Assembly: GCA_017412605.1 (NCBI GenBank)
Contig: JAFPWY010000003.1
Location: forward strand, 248,001 to 312,000
Direction of reading: 5' to 3'
DNA: 64,000 nt
Origin: Fibrobacter sp.
Lineage (GTDB): Bacteria > Fibrobacterota > Fibrobacteria > Fibrobacterales > Fibrobacteraceae
Both the position numbers and the translations under genes were made by a program. Below the pieces are notes generated by a model. That model was not told the DNA's origin and made no database searches. It saw only the letters and a program-made list of their open reading frames with translations. This document shows, piece after piece, positions 9,092-19,444 of the stretch. Each line of letters opens with the position of its first letter. Positions within the stretch are counted from its first letter, which is position 1.

Positions 9092-9147
9092 AAGCAAAGC
9101 CGTTTTTTGTATATTTAAGATATATGGAAAACGGCTTTGCTTTTTTT
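9092..9147 (+). terminator. 15-bp stem terminator overlapping the mscS start
   Basis: AAGCAAAGCCGTTTT (9092-9106) is perfectly complementary to AAAACGGCTTTGCTT (9128-9142), and seven T follow at 9141-9147. It would end the CotH transcript. The loop contains TATATT (9110-9115) and the ATG at 9124, so the 3' arm of the terminator is also codons 2-7 of mscS. Confidence 0.7.
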
Positions 9148-9969
9148 GAAAACGGAATGGCTTCGCTGATGCAGCACTCGCTGTTGCAGCGGCTTATTCT
9201 TGCGCTTTTGGTGCTTGGCCTTGCTAAGGTTTTGCTCTTTCTTTTGAAACGCCTCATTGCCCGCGCAGAACTCCATAGGATGGACCCTGCCGCGAGCCCT
9301 CTGGTGTATTCCCTCGCTTCTTACACTATTTATGTCGCCACGCTCCTGATTGTGCTCCACATCGCTGGAGTCAACACGGCGGGGCTGGTGGCCATGGTAG
9401 GCGCGGCTAGCCTTGCTGTGGGTCTTGCGCTCAAGGATACGCTTTCCAACATTGCGTCGGGACTCTTGCTCATGTTCCTCAGGCCGTTCAAGGCGGGGGA
9501 CTATATCGAGTGCGGCTCCATCAAGGGCAAAATCAAGGGCATCGGCCTTTTCAACACGACGCTTGTTTCGCTGGACGGGCTGTACGTCTCGGCCCCGAAC
9601 AGCACGCTGTCGGGCAATCCTATCGTGAACTTCAGCAAGAACGCGACCCGCCGCCTGGAAATTGTCGTGGGTATCGATTACGGCGACTCTACCGACAAGG
9701 CGCTCTCCATCATGCGCGAAATGGTCGAAGAAGAACCCAAGTTCCTCAAGTCTCCGGCTCCGCAGTTCTTTGTCTCCGCCTTGGCGGACAGCTCCGTGAA
9801 TGTCGCTTTCAGGGCATGGTCCAAGAATGCGGATTACTTTGAGCTCCTGTGGAAATATACGGACGAAATCAAGCGGCGGTTCGACAAGGCGGGCATCACG
9901 ATTCCGTTCCCGCAGCGGACACTGCACGTGCAGCAGCCGCTGGATGCCGATATCGACGGCCAGGAATAG
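9124..9969 (+). CDS. mscS: MscS-family small-conductance mechanosensitive channel
   Basis: The product is 281 residues. Three membrane segments come first. The pore helix is MVGAASLAVGLALKDTLSNIASGLLLM, with the Gly/Ala pattern of MscS TM3, followed by the beta-domain (RPFKAGDYIECGSIKGKIKGI, then NSTLSGNPIVNFS) and the C-terminal alpha/beta domain. The channel releases solutes during hypo-osmotic shock and acts in the inner membrane. The ATG at 9124 lies 8 bases after TATATT and has no ribosome site, so it would be leaderless; an ATG at 9157 (MASLMQHSL) is an alternative. It is convergent with the GH43 gene, which ends 3 bases beyond. Confidence 0.85.
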   Translation: MENGFAFFENGMASLMQHSLLQRLILALLVLGLAKVLLFLLKRLIARAELHRMDPAASPLVYSLASYTIYVATLLIVLHIAGVNTAGLVAMVGAASLAVGLALKDTLSNIASGLLLMFLRPFKAGDYIECGSIKGKIKGIGLFNTTLVSLDGLYVSAPNSTLSGNPIVNFSKNATRRLEIVVGIDYGDSTDKALSIMREMVEEEPKFLKSPAPQFFVSALADSSVNVAFRAWSKNADYFELLWKYTDEIKRRFDKAGITIPFPQRTLHVQQPLDADIDGQE

Positions 9970-9972
9970 TTC

Positions 9973-11781
9973 TTATCTCTTTATGTAGACGCTGTTCCTG
10001 GGCTTGCCCTTGAGGCGGTTACCCAGCAGGTCAAAGTAGGCGGGGGCGCTGTTGCGGCGCATGCTTTTCACGTAATCGCGGTAATCCCGGGCAATTGCCG
10101 TTGTCGTAGTATCTTCATCCACGTAGGGCTTGTCGGGGTCGTCGACAACCATCTTTATCTTGGCCTCGCTCTTGCAGCCGGTCTCGTTGGTGTAGACCAC
10201 GGTGTAGTAGCCGCTGTTGTCGCCGTCCACGTTCTTGAGCGTGTTTTCGCGGTCGGTGGACTTGAATTTGTCCGGACCGGTCCAGCTCCATATCTTGCCG
10301 TCCCAGGGATGCGGGCCGAACGTAACGCTTGCGCCCTTTTTCACCTTGACTTCCGTGGTTTCGTCCCATTCGCCATCGCCAATCTTCACGTAGGGAATGA
10401 TCTTTGTGCCGCTGCACGGCCCGACAACCTTTTTACCCTCGCTCACGCCGACGGAATCGGGTATTTCGATGACTCTCGGCTCGAAATCCGGGGTGGGGAA
10501 GGCTTTCATCAGCGCCGCGGTCTCTTGGGCTGTAATGGGGAGTACGGTTCCGTGGCGGGGTGTAAAGGCTCCGCTCGTCTTGGTATCTTGCACGAACTTG
10601 AAGTTTTCGAGGTCGGTGCTGCTCGTGAACTGGTAATGCCCGTTGTTGTAGCAGTCGTACATCAGAATCCACGTTCCCTGGTTGATGAGCTTGAATACGC
10701 CAGCGCCTTCGACGGCTTCGGTCGTCTGCTGCAGGCCGTCTTTCTTGCGGTACCAGGTGGCCGCTTCCGTACCGTTCGCCTTGGTGAGTTCCAGCGCCCT
10801 GACCTTGCTGATGCCGCCGTCGCCCTCGTTCTTGTAGAAGGCGTGGTAGTACTTGTCGGCCGGGTTGTAGACAATGTCCATGTCGATGGTGGATTTTCCG
10901 CGGCTGAAGTAGAAGATGGGATCGCTCTCGAGGTCGGTAAAGTCCTCGTTCGCATAGGCGAAGTACACCTTGTCGAATTCAATGGTCCCGTCGTTGGTCA
11001 AAAGCGAGAAATACACGAGCGGGCGGCCCTTGCTTCCGTCCTTGTTCTCGTGATTGGAGTCCCAGATGGTCTCGGGAGCCCAAACACGGGTCACGTTCGC
11101 GAAGTTCTTGCCCTTGTAGCGGTCCGGGAAATGCACCGTGCTGTGCTTCCAGTTGATGAGGTCCTTGGATTTCATCATGACGATGCCGCGGTTGCTAGCC
11201 CAGCCTTCGGCACTCTTCATGTCGGTATTCACCATGTAGAACCAGCCGTCGGGCCCGCGCATCACGTGCGGGTCGCGGAGTCCCTTCTTCACGCTCACGG
11301 TATCGGCGGCGACCACGCGCTTGCCGTTGTTCATCGGCGTGTAGTTGAACCCGTCGTTGCTCAGCGCGTAATAGATGTTCTCGTTGTCGTTTGCGGGGAA
11401 ATACACGAAAAGGTAGTTGGAATACGGCTCGAAACCGTGGATGGAAATCTGGTAGGTCTTCTTTTCGACCTTTCCGGATTCGATGTTGGTCATGCTCGCC
11501 GTCAAGGTGACATCCTTGTTCTCGCCGACAAAGCGGCCCTTGATTCGGCCGTCATGGCCCAAAAAGAGCGTGTCGCTGCTTTCCCAGGTGACAGGGACGG
11601 GAACGTGCTCCTTGATGGTGTCGGGGAGGTTCATGTCGTTGTAGAGGTCGCCTGCGCTAGAGTCAACCACGTAATAGTCGTATGTCTGCCAGAATGGGGC
11701 CAGCTCGACGACTTCCTGCGCAAAAACACCCCCCGCAAAGGCGAGGCCCAAAAATGCCATACCGAAACACGTTTTTCTCAT
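9973..11781 (-). CDS. Secreted glycoside hydrolase family 43 protein
   Basis: The product is 602 residues with a signal peptide ending AGGVFAQ (residue 22). A beta-strand-rich N-terminal part precedes the GH43 five-bladed propeller (about 120-425). GLRDPHVMRGPDG carries the likely catalytic base D170, WAPETIW is a GH43 hallmark, IDMDIVYNP gives the pKa-setting Asp, and EGAGVFK likely the acid Glu. An Ig-like segment and a basic tail ending in a DLLGNRL...VYIKR tag follow. GH43 enzymes cleave arabinose or xylose side chains and arabinan, so a hemicellulose role is likely; the exact substrate cannot be read. The gene starts opposite the response-regulator gene, with TATATTT about 25 bases upstream. 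Confidence 0.8.
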   Translation of the reverse strand: MRKTCFGMAFLGLAFAGGVFAQEVVELAPFWQTYDYYVVDSSAGDLYNDMNLPDTIKEHVPVPVTWESSDTLFLGHDGRIKGRFVGENKDVTLTASMTNIESGKVEKKTYQISIHGFEPYSNYLFVYFPANDNENIYYALSNDGFNYTPMNNGKRVVAADTVSVKKGLRDPHVMRGPDGWFYMVNTDMKSAEGWASNRGIVMMKSKDLINWKHSTVHFPDRYKGKNFANVTRVWAPETIWDSNHENKDGSKGRPLVYFSLLTNDGTIEFDKVYFAYANEDFTDLESDPIFYFSRGKSTIDMDIVYNPADKYYHAFYKNEGDGGISKVRALELTKANGTEAATWYRKKDGLQQTTEAVEGAGVFKLINQGTWILMYDCYNNGHYQFTSSTDLENFKFVQDTKTSGAFTPRHGTVLPITAQETAALMKAFPTPDFEPRVIEIPDSVGVSEGKKVVGPCSGTKIIPYVKIGDGEWDETTEVKVKKGASVTFGPHPWDGKIWSWTGPDKFKSTDRENTLKNVDGDNSGYYTVVYTNETGCKSEAKIKMVVDDPDKPYVDEDTTTTAIARDYRDYVKSMRRNSAPAYFDLLGNRLKGKPRNSVYIKR

Positions 11782-11943
11782 ACTCAGATTCCTGTATACA
11801 CCTCAATATAAATATAACTTGCGTCACACTCCTGTTTTGACCCTATTTTTCATAGAAAAATTGTCCATTTGGCCTAATTTCTTCATTTGAGGGAATTTTT
11901 GGCCAAAAAAAACGTATCTTATTATTTGTAAGCGTCTTGCATA

Positions 11944-11995
11944 TTCCACTTTGGAATAGAATAGATTGTTCCACTTTTAAAAAAAGGCATATATT
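11944..11995 (+). promoter_or_regulatory. Promoter region of the REC-HD-GYP gene with a direct repeat
   Basis: TTCCACTTT occurs twice, at 11944-11952 and 11969-11977 (25 bases apart). The first copy is part of TTCC-N5-GGAA. TTGTTC (11966-11971), an 18-base gap and TATATT (11990-11995) form a sigma-70-like promoter. The ATG at 12003 is 7 bases after the -10. The repeats may bind a regulator. Confidence 0.4.
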
Positions 11996-12002
11996 CAAAT
12001 AT

Positions 12003-13079
12003 ATGGACAAACCCCGTGCCAAAATTCTGGTTATAGACGATACCAAGACCAATATCGACGTATTGGACGGCATACTGTCTATGGACTACGATATTTATGT
12101 GGCTTTGAATGGCGAAAAAGGCATTATGCTAACGGACAAGATTCATCCGGATCTTATCTTGTTGGACGTGATGATGCCGGAAATGGACGGTTACGAGACG
12201 CTGCGCCAGCTTCACGAGCGCAAAATCCTGCGCGACACTCCCGTCATCTTCCTTACAGCGAAAGCAGATGCCAAGAGCGAACAGACCGGGCTCGATTTAG
12301 GAGCCGTGGACTACATTACCAAGCCATTCAACCCCTCCCTCGTAAAGCTGCGCATCAAGAACCAGCTTGACCTCAAGTTCCAGCGCGACCATCTGAACGA
12401 CCTTGTTCTCGAAAAGACAGCCGACATCCGTAAGACGATGAAGGTTATGCTCACGAGTCTGGGTTCTCTGGCTGAATACCGCGACCCCGAAACGGGCGAG
12501 CACATTCGCCGCACGCAGATTATTGTGCAGAAGCTTGCCGAACAGCTCAAGGACCATCCGCGTTTCAGCATGTACATCAAGTCCGTCGAGTATATCGACT
12601 ACTATGCCACGGCGGCACCGCTGCACGACATTGGCAAGGTGGGCATCCACGACGAGATTTTGCGCAAGCCGGGCAAGCTTTCGGATTCCGAGCGAGACGT
12701 CATGATGATGCACCCCAAGATGGGCTACGAGGTTCTGCTGCAGGCGACCAAGGAACTCAACGGCAACCCGATGGTGCGTATCGCGGCCGACATGGCCCTG
12801 GGGCACCACGAGCACTGGGATGGCAACGGCTACCCGAACCACCTGAAGGGCGACCAGATTCCGGTCGGGGCGCGCATGATGGCCGTGGCCGACGTGTACG
12901 ACGCGCTGGTTTCGCGCAGGCCCTACAAGGAACCGTACCCGTTCGAGGTCGCAGTCCAGGAAATCCGCAACGGGAGCGGCAAGCAGTTCGACCCCGACGT
13001 TGTCGAGGCCTTCCTGAAAATCGCTCCTGAATTGCCCAAGATTTACGAACAATTTGACGATAAGGAAAAAGCCACTTGA
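12003..13079 (+). CDS. Response regulator with HD-GYP phosphodiesterase output
   Basis: The product is 358 residues. The N-terminal receiver domain has the acidic pair in VIDD (11-13) and the phospho-acceptor D55 in [14 protein letters not shown] linker helix leads to an HD-GYP domain with H208-D209 in [20 protein letters not shown] with G276-Y277-P278, and DVYDAL. HD-GYP domains hydrolyse cyclic-di-GMP. The start at 12003 is chosen because the frame upstream contains the promoter. No ribosome site is visible and the start lies 7 bases after TATATT, consistent with a leaderless mRNA. The hybrid kinase gene overlaps its stop by 4 bases and is its obvious partner. Confidence 0.88.
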   Translation: MDKPRAKILVIDDTKTNIDVLDGILSMDYDIYVALNGEKGIMLTDKIHPDLILLDVMMPEMDGYETLRQLHERKILRDTPVIFLTAKADAKSEQTGLDLGAVDYITKPFNPSLVKLRIKNQLDLKFQRDHLNDLVLEKTADIRKTMKVMLTSLGSLAEYRDPETGEHIRRTQIIVQKLAEQLKDHPRFSMYIKSVEYIDYYATAAPLHDIGKVGIHDEILRKPGKLSDSERDVMMMHPKMGYEVLLQATKELNGNPMVRIAADMALGHHEHWDGNGYPNHLKGDQIPVGARMMAVADVYDALVSRRPYKEPYPFEVAVQEIRNGSGKQFDPDVVEAFLKIAPELPKIYEQFDDKEKAT

Positions 13080-16000
13080 TCCATAGTCCGGCGAACATAA
13101 AGCGTCGCAAACTAGGCTGGCGCATTTCTGTTGTGTACACAGCACCGATGTTCGTCGTTGCTCTGGCTATGGTATTTATCTTTTCGTTTTACATCCGCAA
13201 CTTCCTGATCGAAGCCTCCTACACCAGTACCGAGCAGAACTTGAAAAAGACGGCCATGGATACGGAATCGTACCTCAGGTCGATCAGCGAAGATTTTATG
13301 CTGTTGCCCAGGAGACTCGCGGGAGTTACCAGGCCGAATGCGATTAAGAGTCAGCTGCTCAAACACGTGCAGTCGAAAAACAGCATGTTCGACGCCTATT
13401 ACGGGGGCTCGGATGGTTTCTTCGTCAGCGCCCGCGACATTTCGCTGGACAAGAACAACGCGGAGTTCCGTACAAAGGGGTGGTACCTGGAAGCCGCCCG
13501 AAACAAGGGACTCGCTATCACCGGGCCTACGACAAAGAACTTGGGAATGGAAAAGAAACCCGTGATGACCCTTTCCATGCCCATCTGGAACAAGGCCGAC
13601 AAGATTCGGGGAATTGTTGCCGAAGACTATGGCATAAGCAAGTTGCGCGAGAGCATGGGTAGGATTGTCCGCGACGAAGGCGGCATCACCATTCTCGTCA
13701 ATTCCCAGAACAATAACATCTTTGCCCATTTCCCCTACATGCTCAATACGGGGAAGGTCACGCAAGATACCGTAATGGATCTTTTCCACCTGATCGAGGA
13801 CTCTTTCAATCCTGACACGCTCCGGAAAGGGAATGTCTTGCGTATAGAGAAGACAAACGTCCACCGGCAAGACATGGTGTTCATGATTGTGCGGATGAGC
13901 CATGCGCCATTCTACATGATTCACGTGCTCCAGCAGAACAAGGTCGTCATGAAGCTGAAGAAGGATCTTTCCGCAATGCAGCTGATCATGGCGCTCATCG
14001 TGCTTTTGCTTATATCGTTCTCGGTATTTATTTCGGGCGTGCTGTTCCGGCTCTTCATCAAGAAGGACTTGCGCGAAAGCGTGCATTCGAGTACGCTGTT
14101 CGACACGCTGCTGGGTAGCCCGCACCTTTCGCTCATTTTGACCAGCGACACCTACGACATTCTGCATGCGAGTGCGAACATCGAGACATTCTTCAAGGAA
14201 GACGGGAAGGAGATGAAGGGGCAAATCCTCTTCGACTACATTCCGTCGGATCAGTTCAAGCATTTTGCGCACCGCGTGGCCATGGGCGGTGACCTCTATC
14301 CAAGCGAACGCAAGATTATCGTGTCGGTGACGAACAAGCAAGGTGAAGAAGTCTGGTGGGAAATCAGTTTCCAGATTCTGGTCGAGGACAACGGCACCAT
14401 CCGCTACCTCTTCATGATTAACGATGAGACGAGCGGCATCCAGAAAGACACCATCCTCGATACCATCCTGCTTTCCGGCGACCGTTCGCTGCTGATTATC
14501 TTCGACAGGAACATGAACGTCAAGTACATGTCCAAGCAGATTGCGGATATATTCGACAAGAACTGGCGCGATCTCCTCGGCGTCTCGCTCGACAAGCTGC
14601 AGGAATTCGGCTTGCCCGAGACCGTGTGCGAATCCGTGGGCAAGGCGTTCCGCTTCCAGGATACATGGAAGGATTCGTTCATGCTCTCGCTCGCGAACGG
14701 CAGCGACATCTGGTTCCGCGGCGAAGCCGTGACGCTCAAGGCGCAGGAATCCATCGTGGGCTACATGCTTTCGATGACCGACATTTCCGAAGTGGTCGCG
14801 ACCCGTGAAATTGCCGAGAAGGCGACCCAGGCCAAGAGCGAGTTCCTTGCGAACATGAGCCACGAAATCCGCACCCCGATGAACGCCATCATCGGCATGG
14901 TCCACTTGATTGCCGAAACCGACCTCGACAACCGCCAGCGCGGATTCGTCGACCGGATTGGCCATGCGGCAAAATCCCTGCTCGCCATCATCAACGATAT
15001 TCTGGACTTCTCGAAAATCGAGGCGAAAAAGCAGGAACTGGAAATCACGCAGCTCGTGCTCCACGATGTCATCAGCGAAGTCACGACGCTTGCTCAGGTC
15101 CGTATTGCATCGAAGCCCATCGAACTCATTATCGACGTGGATCCCGACATCCCGGAAGTCCTCCTGGGCGACCCGCTGCGCCTCTCGCAGATTTTCACGA
15201 ACCTCATCAACAACGCGACGAAGTTTACTGAGAAGGGCAACATCACGCTCCGTATCGAAATCGAGCAGGCGACAGACACGAACGTAAGGCTTGCCATCAG
15301 CGTGTCGGATACGGGTATCGGCATGACTCCCGAACAAGTCGAGCGCCTGTTCAATGCCTTTACCCAGGCGGACGGCTCCACGACCCGCAAGTACGGCGGA
15401 ACCGGGCTTGGGCTTGTCATTACGAAGTCCCTCGTGGAACTCATGGGCGGCCAGCTCAACGTGGAAAGTACAGCCGGTGTCGGCTCCAAGTTCTTCTTCC
15501 GTCTCACGTTCCCGATTGCCCCGCAGACGGCAGAACCCAAGTGGAAGGAAGAAAAGTCCTTCAAGGGCAAGAACGTCTTGCTCGTGGATAACAGCGCCGA
15601 ACTCAGGAAGGTCCTCCGTCATTTGCTCGAAAGGCTGCAGTGCGTTGTCGAGGAAGCCATGACCGTAGACGAGGCGCTCGACGTGATCCAGGCCCACGAG
15701 GCGGCAGGGGAGGCCCGGTTCGACTTGTTCATTGTGGATTACGACATGCCTTTCCTCGGCGGCTTCGACTTTGCGCACGGGCTGCCCGAAACGATGCAGG
15801 ATATCCCGAAAATCCTGATGCACCCGATCAATTTTGACGAGGAAAATGCGAAGAAGGCGACCGAGGAACTGCACTACAACAGCTGTGTCGCCAAGCCCCT
15901 GCAGATGGTGAACCTGCTCGGCGCGATGCAGCAGGCCTTTGGGCTGGAACTCAGCTACAAGAAGCAGGTCAAGAAGGAAAAGCGCAAGATATACTTCAAG

Positions 16001-17062
16001 GAAGCCAAGATTCTCCTGGTCGAGGACAACCAGATGAACCAGGAACTGGCCGTATCGCTTTTGAACAGCGTGGGTCTTACCGCCATGGTGGCCGAGAACG
16101 GCAAGCAGGCCATCGAAAAGCTGGCCGAGAAGGCATTCGACCTTGTGCTCATGGACATCCAGATGCCCGTGATGGACGGCTTTACCGCGACAAAGCTCAT
16201 CCGCAACATGGATGACGAGTATTTCAAGAAATTGCCTATCCTCGCGATGAGTGCTCGCGCCTTCCAGAAAGACAAGGACGAGTGCTTAAAAGTCGGGATG
16301 AACTCCTACATTGTCAAGCCGATCGATCCGCCGCTGCTTTACGAGGAACTGGCGAAGTTCCTGCAGATTGCGGGGGAGGCACCCCAGCAGGAGGCGACAA
16401 TCCAGCTATTGCCGCCATCGCAGCCGGACAGCGAGGAATCGGCCTTTGTCATGCAGTTCCAGAAGGTACGCAATTTCGATGCCACCACGGGCCTGTACCA
16501 CGCCAACAACTCGATGTCGCTCTACCTCAAGATTGTCCAGGGCTTTGTCCGCGATTACGGAAAGTGCTCCATAGAACTCCGCAAGATGCTCGAGGAAAAC
16601 CGTTTCGAAGAGTCGGCGCGAATGGTCCATACCATCAAGGGCCTTTGCGGGACTATCGGGTCGAACCACCTGCACCGTCTCGGGCAGACACTCGAAAGCG
16701 AACTGGTCAAGAAAGTCAAGAATTTCGACACCTTCAACGAATTCGAAAAGTCACTTCTCGAACTCATCTCTGACCTGGAAGTATCGCTGAAGGTGATTAC
16801 TTTGCCGGAACATGCTGGCCAGGTCAAGAAAAACCGCACTCCGGAAGCGACAAACATTCTCAAGAAGCAGCTTGCCCAGCTCAGGGTGTTCGTGGATGCC
16901 TGCTCGACAACCAAGTGCAAGCGCGTTATCGAGGAACTCGAAGGAATCGCTTTTGGTGAGGAAATCGAGGCGAAACTGCGCACGATCAAGGAGAAGGTGA
17001 ACGATTACGACTTCGCCGAAGCCATGACGCTCATCAAGGAACTCGAAAGCATGATCCGCTAG
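13076..17062 (+). CDS. Large hybrid sensor histidine kinase (sensor-PAS-HisKA-HATPase-REC-REC-HPt)
   Basis: The product is 1328 residues starting at a TTG that overlaps the regulator's TGA; AAGGA lies about 10 bases before it. Two membrane segments (about 18-42 and 301-328) flank a Cache-like periplasmic sensor. PAS-like regions follow, then HisKA with H596 in [12 protein letters not shown], and HATPase with DTGIGM and GGTGLGL. The first receiver has D888 in FIVDYDMPF and a reduced acidic pair (VDNSAE). The second receiver has D1027 in [13 protein letters not shown]. The HPt domain has H1185 in [10 protein letters not shown]. Together these form a complete phosphorelay that probably ends at the adjacent HD-GYP regulator, linking an outside signal to cyclic-di-GMP. 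The ligand is unknown. Confidence 0.88.
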   Translation: MIHSPANIKRRKLGWRISVVYTAPMFVVALAMVFIFSFYIRNFLIEASYTSTEQNLKKTAMDTESYLRSISEDFMLLPRRLAGVTRPNAIKSQLLKHVQSKNSMFDAYYGGSDGFFVSARDISLDKNNAEFRTKGWYLEAARNKGLAITGPTTKNLGMEKKPVMTLSMPIWNKADKIRGIVAEDYGISKLRESMGRIVRDEGGITILVNSQNNNIFAHFPYMLNTGKVTQDTVMDLFHLIEDSFNPDTLRKGNVLRIEKTNVHRQDMVFMIVRMSHAPFYMIHVLQQNKVVMKLKKDLSAMQLIMALIVLLLISFSVFISGVLFRLFIKKDLRESVHSSTLFDTLLGSPHLSLILTSDTYDILHASANIETFFKEDGKEMKGQILFDYIPSDQFKHFAHRVAMGGDLYPSERKIIVSVTNKQGEEVWWEISFQILVEDNGTIRYLFMINDETSGIQKDTILDTILLSGDRSLLIIFDRNMNVKYMSKQIADIFDKNWRDLLGVSLDKLQEFGLPETVCESVGKAFRFQDTWKDSFMLSLANGSDIWFRGEAVTLKAQESIVGYMLSMTDISEVVATREIAEKATQAKSEFLANMSHEIRTPMNAIIGMVHLIAETDLDNRQRGFVDRIGHAAKSLLAIINDILDFSKIEAKKQELEITQLVLHDVISEVTTLAQVRIASKPIELIIDVDPDIPEVLLGDPLRLSQIFTNLINNATKFTEKGNITLRIEIEQATDTNVRLAISVSDTGIGMTPEQVERLFNAFTQADGSTTRKYGGTGLGLVITKSLVELMGGQLNVESTAGVGSKFFFRLTFPIAPQTAEPKWKEEKSFKGKNVLLVDNSAELRKVLRHLLERLQCVVEEAMTVDEALDVIQAHEAAGEARFDLFIVDYDMPFLGGFDFAHGLPETMQDIPKILMHPINFDEENAKKATEELHYNSCVAKPLQMVNLLGAMQQAFGLELSYKKQVKKEKRKIYFKEAKILLVEDNQMNQELAVSLLNSVGLTAMVAENGKQAIEKLAEKAFDLVLMDIQMPVMDGFTATKLIRNMDDEYFKKLPILAMSARAFQKDKDECLKVGMNSYIVKPIDPPLLYEELAKFLQIAGEAPQQEATIQLLPPSQPDSEESAFVMQFQKVRNFDATTGLYHANNSMSLYLKIVQGFVRDYGKCSIELRKMLEENRFEESARMVHTIKGLCGTIGSNHLHRLGQTLESELVKKVKNFDTFNEFEKSLLELISDLEVSLKVITLPEHAGQVKKNRTPEATNILKKQLAQLRVFVDACSTTKCKRVIEELEGIAFGEEIEAKLRTIKEKVNDYDFAEAMTLIKELESMIR

Positions 17063-17130
17063 GCAGTGCCAAGCCGTTTGGCTGATAAGTCTACCAGAAA
17101 AGATCTGGCCGTTTGGCTGCTATGCGCCGG

Positions 17131-17385
17131 CTACCTTATGACCATGGCGGCGATGAACGCGAGCGCGACGACGATTGCCGCTACGACGGCAATCGGTTTT
17201 GCCTTTTTCTTCTTGTTGCCGTATTCGTCCGTCCCGAACTCATTCTCCACAATCTCGTCGTAATCCGGCGATTCGAGGTCGGCAAACTCGGCACCGTCTT
17301 TCCAGCCGGTGTCGGCGTCGCTACCACAATGCGGGCAGAACGTGGCGTTATCTTTGAGAGGGGCGTGGCAGTGAGGGCAGAGCAT
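17131..17385 (-). CDS. Zinc-ribbon membrane-anchored small protein
   Basis: The product is 84 residues. Two CxxC pairs (CPHCHAPLKDNATFCPHCG, residues 3-21) form a zinc ribbon. An acidic middle part, a lysine cluster (NKKKKAK) and a C-terminal membrane helix (PIAVVAAIVVALAFIAAMVI) follow. It is probably anchored by the tail helix with the ribbon in the cytoplasm. It is convergent with the sensor kinase gene. Proteins of this layout are common and mostly uncharacterised. Confidence 0.7.
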   Translation of the reverse strand: MLCPHCHAPLKDNATFCPHCGSDADTGWKDGAEFADLESPDYDEIVENEFGTDEYGNKKKKAKPIAVVAAIVVALAFIAAMVIR

Positions 17386-17413
17386 AATTGATGATTGATA
17401 ATTGATGATTTAC
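17386..17413 (+). repeat. Heptad repeat, AATTGAT type
   Basis: Units of seven bases: AATTGAT (17386-17392), GATTGAT (17393-17399), AATTGAT (17400-17406), then degenerate GATTTAC. The array fills the gap between two minus-strand genes. The same unit recurs at 58385-58405. Confidence 0.6.
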
Positions 17414-18207
17414 TTGCTGAATTTATAACGGCCGAGAAGGTCGAAGTAGCGCATTTTCGGGGAAATCATGACCGGCTTAAGTGTCTTGCGGATGGCTTGG
17501 GCTTCACCGGCGTTGGTTACGAAATACTCGAAAGACGTCTTGCCTTCGGTAATGCTGAAGGCTATGGAATAACCCTTGTCGTTGGGCTTGTACGCAAATT
17601 CGCCGTAAGTCTTGCCGCTCATGTTTATGTAGCACTTTTTGTCGTCTTTCTTGTCGGCAGAATAGAGCATCTCGCTCACTTTTTGCGGATTCGATTTGGA
17701 GCCAAGAATGGTTCTGTCGATGACGGTGTCCTTCATCATTATGACTTCTTCAAACTTGTTCCCGGCAGGTTCTATCGTCTCGTGGCTGACGTAGTTTTTC
17801 GTGATTTTTGTTGTCAACGAGCCTTCGTACGCCATCCCTTCGTCGTACACCTTCTGCTTGAAGCACAAGGTATCTTTCACGCTGCAGTCGGACACGAGGT
17901 ATTCGCGCCCTTTTCTCTTCAATGCGGATTCATCCGAAGTATAGTAGATGTACAAGTCCATGTAATCGCTGCTATTTTCTCTCTTGTCTTTATGGATATG
18001 GACGAGTTTCCCGTTCTCGTAATTGTATTTCGTGCTGTTGGAACTGTAAAGAGAATCTACTCGGTCTCCTCCGTCGTTATTGAGCAGCGGATTTGCATAA
18101 ACTCTAAAGAGGGCGTCTGTGCAGGTGTTTGCCGAGGCTGTTGCGCCGAGGGCGAGGATGGTAGTGGAAATCAGAACAAACTGCTTAGTAATACAGAAAT
18201 GCGACAT
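17410..18207 (-). CDS. Secreted protein of unknown function with a DLLGR tail
   Basis: The product is 265 residues with a signal peptide (ending about GATASANT). The mature domain has few landmarks: several cysteines (CTDAL, DCSVKDTLCF, KKCYINM) that may form disulfides, and lysine-rich strands. The C-terminus is PKMRYFDLLGRYKFSK, a short form of the D-[LI]-x-G-R tag shared by other exported proteins here. An AGGAGT ribosome site precedes the ATG, and TATATTT lies upstream at 18232-18238 (minus strand). I do not recognise the fold. Confidence 0.6.
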   Translation of the reverse strand: MSHFCITKQFVLISTTILALGATASANTCTDALFRVYANPLLNNDGGDRVDSLYSSNSTKYNYENGKLVHIHKDKRENSSDYMDLYIYYTSDESALKRKGREYLVSDCSVKDTLCFKQKVYDEGMAYEGSLTTKITKNYVSHETIEPAGNKFEEVIMMKDTVIDRTILGSKSNPQKVSEMLYSADKKDDKKCYINMSGKTYGEFAYKPNDKGYSIAFSITEGKTSFEYFVTNAGEAQAIRKTLKPVMISPKMRYFDLLGRYKFSK

Positions 18208-18235
18208 TGTATACTCCTAAAGAATTACTGCAAAT

Positions 18236-18265
18236 ATAAAAACACCTCGGAAAAAATCCGAGGTG
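18236..18265 (-). terminator. Rho-independent terminator of fba
   Basis: CACCTCGG (18243-18250) pairs with CCGAGGTG (18258-18265) around a 7-base loop. On the minus strand it is followed by TTTTTATATTT. The same T/A run supplies the TATATTT element of the next minus-strand gene. A second small hairpin (about 18285-18303, ATGCGG/CCGCAT) lies between it and the fba stop. Confidence 0.7.
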
Positions 18266-18307
18266 CTTTTAAAGCTTTTGGCTTATGCGGCCAAGCCGCA
18301 TTTACGA

Positions 18308-19309
18308 TTAAAGCTTGTTGTTAGAACCAAGAACGTCAACGATCTTGTGTTCGTACATCTTCTGCATGTTTTCGCGAGCCGGCTTGAGGTACTGGCGCGG
18401 GTCGAAGTGTTCCGGATGTTCGTCGAAATACTTACGGATAGCGGCAGTCATGGCGAGACGGCTGTCAGAGTCGATGTTGATCTTGCAAACAGCAGACTTG
18501 GAAGCTTCGCGGAGCTGTTCTTCCGGAATACCGACGGCATCCGGGAGCTTGCCACCGTGGGCGTTGATGGTGTCGACTTCGTCCTGCGGGACAGAAGAAG
18601 AACCGTGGAGAACGATCGGGAAGCCCGGGAGCTTCTGTTCGATGGCGTGGAGCACGTCGAATGCCAGGGGAGGCGGAACGAGCTTGCCAGTCTTCGGGTC
18701 GCGAGTGCACTGTTCCGGCTTGAACTTGTAAGCACCGTGAGAAGTACCGATGGAGATAGCGAGGGAGTCGCAGCCCGTACGGGTAGCGAAGTCGATCACT
18801 TCTTCCGGCTTGGTGTAGTGGGATTCTTCAGCCTGGACTTCGTCTTCCACACCGGCGAGCACGCCGAGTTCAGCTTCGACGGTCACGTCGTGCTGGTGAG
18901 CGTATTCAACAACCTTCTTGGTGAGGGCGATGTTGTCTTCGTACGGAAGAGCGGAACCGTCGATCATCACGGAAGAGAAACCGTTGTCGATGCAGTCCTT
19001 GCAGAGTTCGAAAGAGTCACCGTGGTCGAGGTGGAGCACGATCTGCGGATTGGCGCAGCCGAGTTCCTTGGCGTATTCAACAGCACCCTGGGCCATGTAG
19101 CGGAGGATGGTGCCGTTTGCGTAGTTACGAGCACCCTTAGAGACCTGCATGATCACCGGAGACTTCTGCTTCACAGCAGCCTGCACGATGGCCTGCATCT
19201 GTTCCATGGTGTTGAAGTTGAAAGCCGGGATAGCGTAGCCACCCTTAACAGCCTTTGCAAACATTTCCCTGGTGTTCACCAGGCCGAGTTCCTTGTAAGA
19301 AACTGCCAT
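18308..19309 (-). CDS. fba: Class II fructose-1,6-bisphosphate aldolase
   Basis: The product is 333 residues from MAVSYKELGL; an AGAGG site precedes this ATG, and the longer frame to 19399 adds 30 unlikely residues. It cleaves fructose-1,6-bisphosphate to dihydroxyacetone phosphate and glyceraldehyde-3-phosphate in the cytoplasm (glycolysis/gluconeogenesis). Class II landmarks are visible: YAIPAFNFN near the N-terminus, VLHLDHGDS with zinc-ligand His, AELGVLAGVED, SIGTSHGAYKF, VLHGSSSVP and CKINIDSDSR. Length and motifs fit a zinc-dependent type B-like enzyme. It stands alone with its own terminator. Confidence 0.95.
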   Translation of the reverse strand: MAVSYKELGLVNTREMFAKAVKGGYAIPAFNFNTMEQMQAIVQAAVKQKSPVIMQVSKGARNYANGTILRYMAQGAVEYAKELGCANPQIVLHLDHGDSFELCKDCIDNGFSSVMIDGSALPYEDNIALTKKVVEYAHQHDVTVEAELGVLAGVEDEVQAEESHYTKPEEVIDFATRTGCDSLAISIGTSHGAYKFKPEQCTRDPKTGKLVPPPLAFDVLHAIEQKLPGFPIVLHGSSSVPQDEVDTINAHGGKLPDAVGIPEEQLREASKSAVCKINIDSDSRLAMTAAIRKYFDEHPEHFDPRQYLKPARENMQKMYEHKIVDVLGSNNKL

Positions 19310-19444
19310 TTGATTTACCTCTTGATTGTGTGGCGACCTAGGCCGCCGGTTTAAAGTTACGGGGCTAAATTTAGCAAAATCGCACCCGTTTGGAAACACG
19401 GGAACGAAAAAATATCAATGGTGAAAGCGTTGATGGGGGAGCGC

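Noticed and set aside
10309-11811. 500-codon plus-strand frame opposite the GH43 gene
   Set aside because: The minus frame has a signal peptide and GH43 motifs; the plus frame has none.
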